Part shown: positions 59,030 through 64,000 of the stretch, piece after piece
How the letters are laid out: every line of letters starts with the position of its first letter
Position numbering within the stretch: the stretch's first letter is position 1
NCBI RefSeq assembly: GCF_016808095.1
Contig: NC_068972.1
Coordinates: 34,689,029-34,753,028 of the forward strand
Direction of reading: 5' to 3'
Source: Vigna angularis
Lineage: Eukaryota; Streptophyta; Magnoliopsida; Fabales; Fabaceae
Length of the DNA: 64,000 nt
The notes under the pieces: generated by a model
Seen by the model: only the letters and a program-made list of their open reading frames with translations
Databases searched by the model: none
What the model was told of the DNA's origin: nothing
Translations under genes and position numbers: made by a program

Positions 59030-60400
59030 GGAGGCACTAACAATTGGATGTCAATAATGCCTTTTTACATGGTGACTTAAATGAAGAGGTTTACATGCAA
59101 ATACTACTGGGGTCCTTGCAACAGGTAAAAATCAAGTATGTCTCCTTCATAAATCTCTTTATGGTTTGAAACAAGCTATCAGATACTGGTATGACAAGTT
59201 ATCATCTTTTCTTCTCTCTCACAACTTTTCACAAGCATTTGGAGACCACTCTCTTTTTGCAAAGCATACTGGGAATAACATTACTATAATTCTTGTTTAT
59301 GTTGATGATATCATACTCACTGGAAATAATATTCATGATATTGATCAAATAACTAACCTTCTTAATGACAATTTTAAAATAAAAAATCTTGGTAATCTAT
59401 CTTACTTTCTGGGCTTTGATGTTTCTAGAAGAAGTGTAGGAATCCTTTTAACCAAGAGGAAATATGTCATTGATCTTCTCACAGAAACAAGGATTCTTGA
59501 TGCAGCTCCTGTCAACACCCCTATGAACTTCTCCACCAAAGTCTCTTCTGATGGTGTTCCTCTTGATGACCCCGTTGCGTTCATGAGGCTAATAGGAATA
59601 CTTATCTACCTCACCAACACCCGTCGAGATATCACTTACGCTGTACATCGTCTCAGCCAATTTGTTGCTGCTCCAACCACGCTCCATCACCAAGCTGCCT
59701 TTAGAATCTTACGCTATATCAAACAAACTCCTGACCAAGGTATTTTTCCAATCGCAAATAATAACCATCAATTAAAAGCTTACAGTGATTTCGACTGGGC
59801 CGACTGCCCTAACTCTCGCAAATCCACCACTAGCTACATTGTTTACTTGGGGTACTCGCCAATATCATGGAAATCAAACAAGCAAAACACGGTCTCTAGC
59901 AGCTCGTCCGAAGCAGAATATCGCGCTCTTGCCCATACCATTTGTGAGCTCCAGTGGCTTAACAATGTTATGAACGATCTCTATCTTCCTCTCACACAAC
60001 CTGCCACCATATTCCATGAACGAATAAAGCACATAGAAATTGACTGCCATCTCATTCGGGAAAAAGTCTAACAACAGGGCATTGTGAAGCTCCTCCCCAT
60101 ACACACTACTCTACAACTTGCTGATATATTGACCAAGCCTCTTCCTCCTTCAACCTTTCATAACATAAATTCCAAGCTTGGCACTCTCAACATCTACGCC
60201 AAGCTTGAGGGGGGCTGTCAGAATCCTCCTCCATAATTTAGACATAATATATATTTTATATTCACATAATAACATTGTGTAGAAAGTTCTTTCTCCCTCC
60301 TATGCTCTGTAAGTCTCTTTTTGCTTATCACGACACACACAATCTCACACATGGATCACCCACTTCATAGACATGATCCTTCAAGAGCATCCTTTGCCGC
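59030..60400 (+). mobile_element. 5'-truncated Ty1/copia with 3' LTR start
   Basis: Pol text begins around 59040 in the middle of reverse transcriptase. The polypurine-like CTTGAGGGGGGC at 60205-60216 is followed by TGTCAGAATCCTCC (60217), which should be the start of the 3' LTR; its end is unclear, perhaps near 60400. The 5' LTR, gag, protease and integrase are missing. Confidence 0.75.
59166..60210 (+). pseudogene. Copia reverse transcriptase-RNase H, truncated
   Basis: A 301-codon open frame (59166-60071) carries YGLKQAIRYWYDKLS-like RT text, the YVDDIILTGN active-site motif near 59300, the connection (HRLSQFVAAPT), and RNase H with SSSEAEYRALAH. About 15 residues that normally hold the YCDNxSA motif are deleted between QPATI and FHERIKHIEID, so RNase H is inactive even within the open frame. 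After one stop, pol continues to 60205 (LADILTKPLPP). Confidence 0.85.
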
Positions 60401-60507
60401 TCTTCCATGAAAACTTATTATATTTTATGAGGTTTTTCTTTGTTTGCTATGTAAACTTTATAGGTTCTTTTGTTACTCTAATATCATACTAGTTGTTCAT
60501 TATGTAT

Positions 60508-61838
60508 TGATAACGATTGATTTCACCGTTATTTAAGAGTAAATTTTGATATCAAATGAACCCTTTTTAACTTAGAAACTTGTTTGTTCTCTTGATTTTG
60601 GTTTATTTTGGGAAATAATAGAGTTGAGGTTACACTTGAAGATTTTATCACTAAATCCCCTTGGTTTTGTAGGAAATTGGGATGAATTGGAAGATGAGTT
60701 ATGTTGTCAAGAAGTTGGAACTCATAAAGGATAGAAAGAGCACCAGAAGAGAAGGTTGCAGAAGGTCGCATTCACGCTTGGGCGCCCTTTTCATGACCCT
60801 CAGCGCTAGAGCCTCGCAGTCACGCCTGGGCGCCCTTTTTGGGGCGCTGAGTGCCATCTTTCCTGCAACGTTTCACGCCTGAGCGCCCTCCATTGGACAT
60901 TTCTCGCAAGCACGCCTGAGCGCCTAAGTAGGGGCGCTGAGCGGTGGCAATATTGGCCCATGACCCAATTCAGTCGTATTTAAGGATTAGCTCGACCTAG
61001 AGAGGGTATCTCTTGATAGAATTAACACAAATTCAGATTTTCTTCAATTCTTTGGAGACAGAAGTGGATGCGGAAGCTCTCCTCTTCAGTTTTTAGGGTT
61101 TTTCTATCTTTTTCATTCCATTATTCTTCTAGTTTCCCCATGATGATGGGGAACTAAACATTATTTGTTGTTGGGGGATGATGTAAGCTTGTGAACTCTC
61201 ATGTATTTGAATTGATCTTAATTATATATGCTTCTTTCATCAATTGTTAGGGTAATTCTTCTTTACTCAATTCTCGTTATGTTTAACTCATTCATGGCAT
61301 GATGTATGATTTGCATGAGTACCGGGAGATATCTTACAATTCATGTTCTCAAGGATTGCTCCCAAAAGCAGTATTGCTCAGGGATGGGGATATGAGTTTT
61401 GGTCATCTTAAGCTCCTAATCGTAATGCAGAATTAATTATTAGGGATGCAAGGGATTGTGGTCTAGTAATTAAGGATAGACTTTCTTCACCGAGAAATCG
61501 GATTTTAAGTAATTTAGAGAGTGATGTTAACAATTGAATGAAGAAGATAAATTCATATATGCATGAGAGTAAACTAGGTGAAATCTAAACCCCAACAACA
61601 TATTCATCTCATATTCAAGATCATCCATTCACGTTGTGTTTTTCTTTCAATTGGTCAAAAGTGCATTCATATTTACTTTCTTGTTTTGCATACAAAATTT
61701 CAAATTATTCTTCGAAAGTCTTAATTAGTTGAGTAATCACATAACTGTTTAATGTCGTGAGTCTTTTGGGATACGATACTTGGTCTTACCATTTTATATT
61801 ACTTGATACGATTCGGTACACTTGCCGACATCTTAACA
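60508..61838 (+). mobile_element. Gypsy solo LTR (TGATAACGATTG...CATCTTAACA)
   Basis: Starts TGATAACGATTGATTTCACC and ends with ACTTGATACGATTCGGTACA then CTTGCCGACATCTTAACA. The layout is like 29966-31141 but the sequence is diverged. 60760-60945 holds repeated GGGCGCCCTTTT and GGCGCTGAGCG words. No internal region or partner LTR is present and no clean target duplication was found. Confidence 0.6.
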
Positions 61839-62435
61839 CATATCTAGATGGGTAGATTATTCAATGTCATTTTTGAAATCAAATATTCTACTCTCTTTTT
61901 TGTTCAAAAAATTGTAATATATCTAGGTCAATTATCAGAAAATACATATTGCTTGCTTTCAGTTTTTCAAACTTTTATACAAATTAATGTGGAGATTTTT
62001 TAAGCAAAATAACTATCGAAACAAATTGAGAACGTAAAATATAATATGCAATGGATTGAGGAAAACAAAATAAAAGAAGATGAAAAGTGAATTCACGTAT
62101 TCAAGAAACAAAAGTAGAAGATGAAAAGTGAATTCACATATTCAAGAAGTAAAAGATTCCTCTTATCACATATTTATGAAGATTCATATCCAAGTTTGAA
62201 TAATTAATTGACTTAATTTATCAATTTAATCATACAGATCAAACAAAAATATTATAGAATATTATATATATTAATTATCAAATCAAGATTCAATCAGTTT
62301 TTAATTTAATTTTAAAATAAAAAACACAAATTATAATCATAAAGTGCAAATCTAAAATTATAGAAAAGAACAAACTCAAAATATTAAACCATTAGTGCAA
62401 AACTTAATTTGGACTATCTGATCATGATTTTATGA
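61839..62435. other. Intergenic, no gene recognised
   Basis: AT-rich sequence between the solo LTR and the CACTA terminus, with one short direct duplication (GTAGAAGATGAAAAGTGAAT, about 62070-62135). Confidence 0.6.
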
Positions 62436-64000
62436 CACTACAAAAAAGAAGGGCATTACCGAAGGCCAGAAGCCCTCGGAAACAGCCCAAAACCGTCGGT
62501 AAAAGGTAATTATCGAAGGCTTATCGACGGCCAAAGAGTCCTCGGTAAATCCCTTGTCGCTAACATTTACCGAGGGCTTTCGCCCTTCGGTAATTTCCGA
62601 GGGTCAGAAGCCTTCGGTAATTTCCGAAGGGCAAAAGCCTTCGGTAATTACCTAACGTGGGTATTTAGCGAAGGGCAAAAGCCTTCGGTAAGTTGGAGGG
62701 AAATGTAAAAGACAATTGTATTTCTTATGAAACCAACAACATAAATAGACCTGCATAACAGTTTTCAAGCACAAACAGACCTGCATAACAGTTTTCAAGC
62801 ACATACAGACCTGCATAATGTGCATCTCAAAGATGCAATCATTGATCAATATCCATACAACATCCATTAATTAATCCATAGAACATCCATTAATGCATAG
62901 AACATGTATTTATATTAATAACATATAACAATGTAACATAATGATGTTCTAACATCCAAATCATCCAACTGATCTAACATCCAAATCATGTAAACTCCAA
63001 ATACTAAAATATCCAATTGTTTATATAACAACTAATAACAAAATGAAACTAATATTGTACATAGTTATCATCAGAATGATCTTCATCATCCTACTCCTGT
63101 ATAGATGGTTGAACTGCTGTGGGTTGGACTGATGAGGGTTGGACTGATGAGGGTTGGACTGATGTGGGCTGCTGAGGGACAGTGGGTGACGAGGAGGGTT
63201 GTGGCTGGGTCGGAGGGATATTGAATTCATCCTGTGAAGTACCAGGCAACACTCTCATGACCAGGCCTTAAAGTTTGTAAACTCTGCTCTCAAATCAGTG
63301 ATTTCCTGGTCACGTTGCTGCAGTGCCTGCGTGAGGCGGACAACAACCTCGTCAGGAGTAGTGGTGGAAGAAGAAGGTTGGTGCTTCAGAGTACCTCCTC
63401 TCGATGCTGTATAGTTTGCAGCAAGTTGTCCTGCACCGTACACTCGTCCCTTTTTCTTCCCACCAACGATGTCGATCCAACACTGTGTCCTACGGATGTC
63501 ATCTTCTGCATTACTGGCATCATCCGGTGTAGGAGCTGACTCATGTTCAGATCTAACCTGTGAAAGTCTCGTAGAAAATTCTTCCTGTTGAAACATTAAA
63601 AGCAATGTTAGGGAATAATAAAATAACATAAATGAAAAATTAGTAATAATAATAGTGTTATTTGCTTACATGAGTCTTCCGAGATCTTTCATCAACGAAT
63701 TGATTAGTGCCCTTCCTTACATGAGTCTGTGCAAAGACCTCATCAACATGGACCGCCCGTCCCAGAGCTTGTGCCTGTAAAATTCTGGTTGGTAAGAAGT
63801 CAGATGATCTCAGCCAAGAAGTCAGAGGATTTATATTCTCTAAAATTCTGGTTGGTAAAATTTCACCTATATTTCTTTTTGTAGTTGACTCCCCTAAATT
63901 GAGGTGTACATTAGGGAACTCATAATCCTTAATTTAAGGTTAATAATTGCGATAAAATCAAAGACATATATACTAAATTTTGAAGTTAATTACAATGTCA
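62436..64000 (-). mobile_element. CACTA (En/Spm) transposon, 3' end, runs off the window
   Basis: The terminus CACTACAAAAAAGAAGGGCA begins at 62436. It is followed to 62700 by a dense set of subterminal repeats around CCGAAGGC / GCCTTCGGTAA in both orientations (over ten copies), the usual transposase-binding array of plant CACTA elements. Transposase exons on the minus strand follow (63774-63670 and 63584-63255), so 62436 is the 3' end relative to that gene. The other terminus is outside the window. Confidence 0.88.
63060..63774 (-). pseudogene. CACTA transposase (Transposase_24-like) C-terminal exons, degenerate
   Basis: Exon 63774-63670 encodes VDEVFAQTHVRKGT, then FVDERSRKTH; exon 63584-63255 encodes EEFSTRLSQV and the signature GGKKKGRVYGAGQLAANYT, plus a Q/D-rich coiled tail (LTQALQQRDQEITDLRAEF). 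These are landmarks of the plant En/Spm Transposase_24 family. A frameshift near 63255 puts the remaining tail (PGTSQDEFNIPPTQPQPSSS, then a 15-bp repeat coding VQPSS, then an acidic DDEDHSDD end) in another frame, and a TAG precedes the acidic end. Upstream exons lie beyond 64000 or are unresolved. Confidence 0.75.

Noticed and set aside
60508..61838. Target duplication for the TGATAACG solo LTR
   Set aside because: The flanks (TGTAT on the left, CATAT or TATCT on the right) do not match at any reasonable end placement.
1..64000. CRISPR arrays, bacterial-type operons, rRNA or intact tRNA genes
   Set aside because: No regularly spaced short repeats with unique spacers and no complete cloverleaf. 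The tandem repeats seen have no spacers.

Overview
The window looks like a gene-poor, transposon-rich stretch of a eudicot nuclear genome. It is most likely a papilionoid legume near Vigna/Phaseolus, judged from the two host proteins and the style of the LTR repeats; species was not determined. It is AT-rich with GT-AG introns, long TA microsatellites and nested LTR and DNA transposons. I recognise two host genes, which are convergent and about 34 kb apart.

(1) 88-20345, plus strand: the 3' ten exons of an EXO70A1-type exocyst subunit gene; the 5' exons lie left of the window. The visible 1,698 nt stay in frame through every junction to the stop. Three introns (6.8, 2.7 and 6.6 kb) are inflated by nested copia and gypsy retrotransposons. 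Some can be delimited exactly: a non-autonomous copia at 4373-6622 (target duplication AATAC) splits a gypsy gag, and a miniature copia lies at 9098-10250 (target duplication CTTCA). A third copia (13114-17814) is preceded by a truncated sibling that shares its left LTR.

(2) 20346-54260: no intact host gene. The region holds TA-rich satellites, a LINE remnant, and three large solo LTRs of one gypsy superfamily (31875-35543, 42808-46313, 47966-50629), each with a 5-bp target duplication. The first carries a nested insertion bearing a broken class VIII myosin N-terminal fragment. The second carries a 1.1 kb CACTA element with a CCT target duplication. Also present are a 36-bp minisatellite near 38.4-38.6 kb and a Pack-MULE-like element (51680-53030) that captured a piece of a serine hydroxymethyltransferase gene.

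(3) 54261-57082, minus strand: a complete three-exon SMXL gene (861 aa), closest to the SMXL3 type. It has an N-terminal Clp-N region, degenerate ATPase P-loops, no RGKT degron and a C-terminal EAR motif. Its promoter with a TATA box lies just upstream.

(4) 57.5-64 kb: a 5'-truncated copia (59.0-60.4 kb), a gypsy solo LTR (60508-61838), and the terminal part of a CACTA transposon (from 62436) with degenerate transposase exons running off the window.

I found no evidence of a new biological system. The most noteworthy items are the two gene fragments carried by transposons, the well-dated nesting order of insertions, and the tolerance of an essential-type exocyst gene for about 16 kb of intronic transposon-rich DNA. 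All homology calls come from recognising motifs by eye, not from searches.
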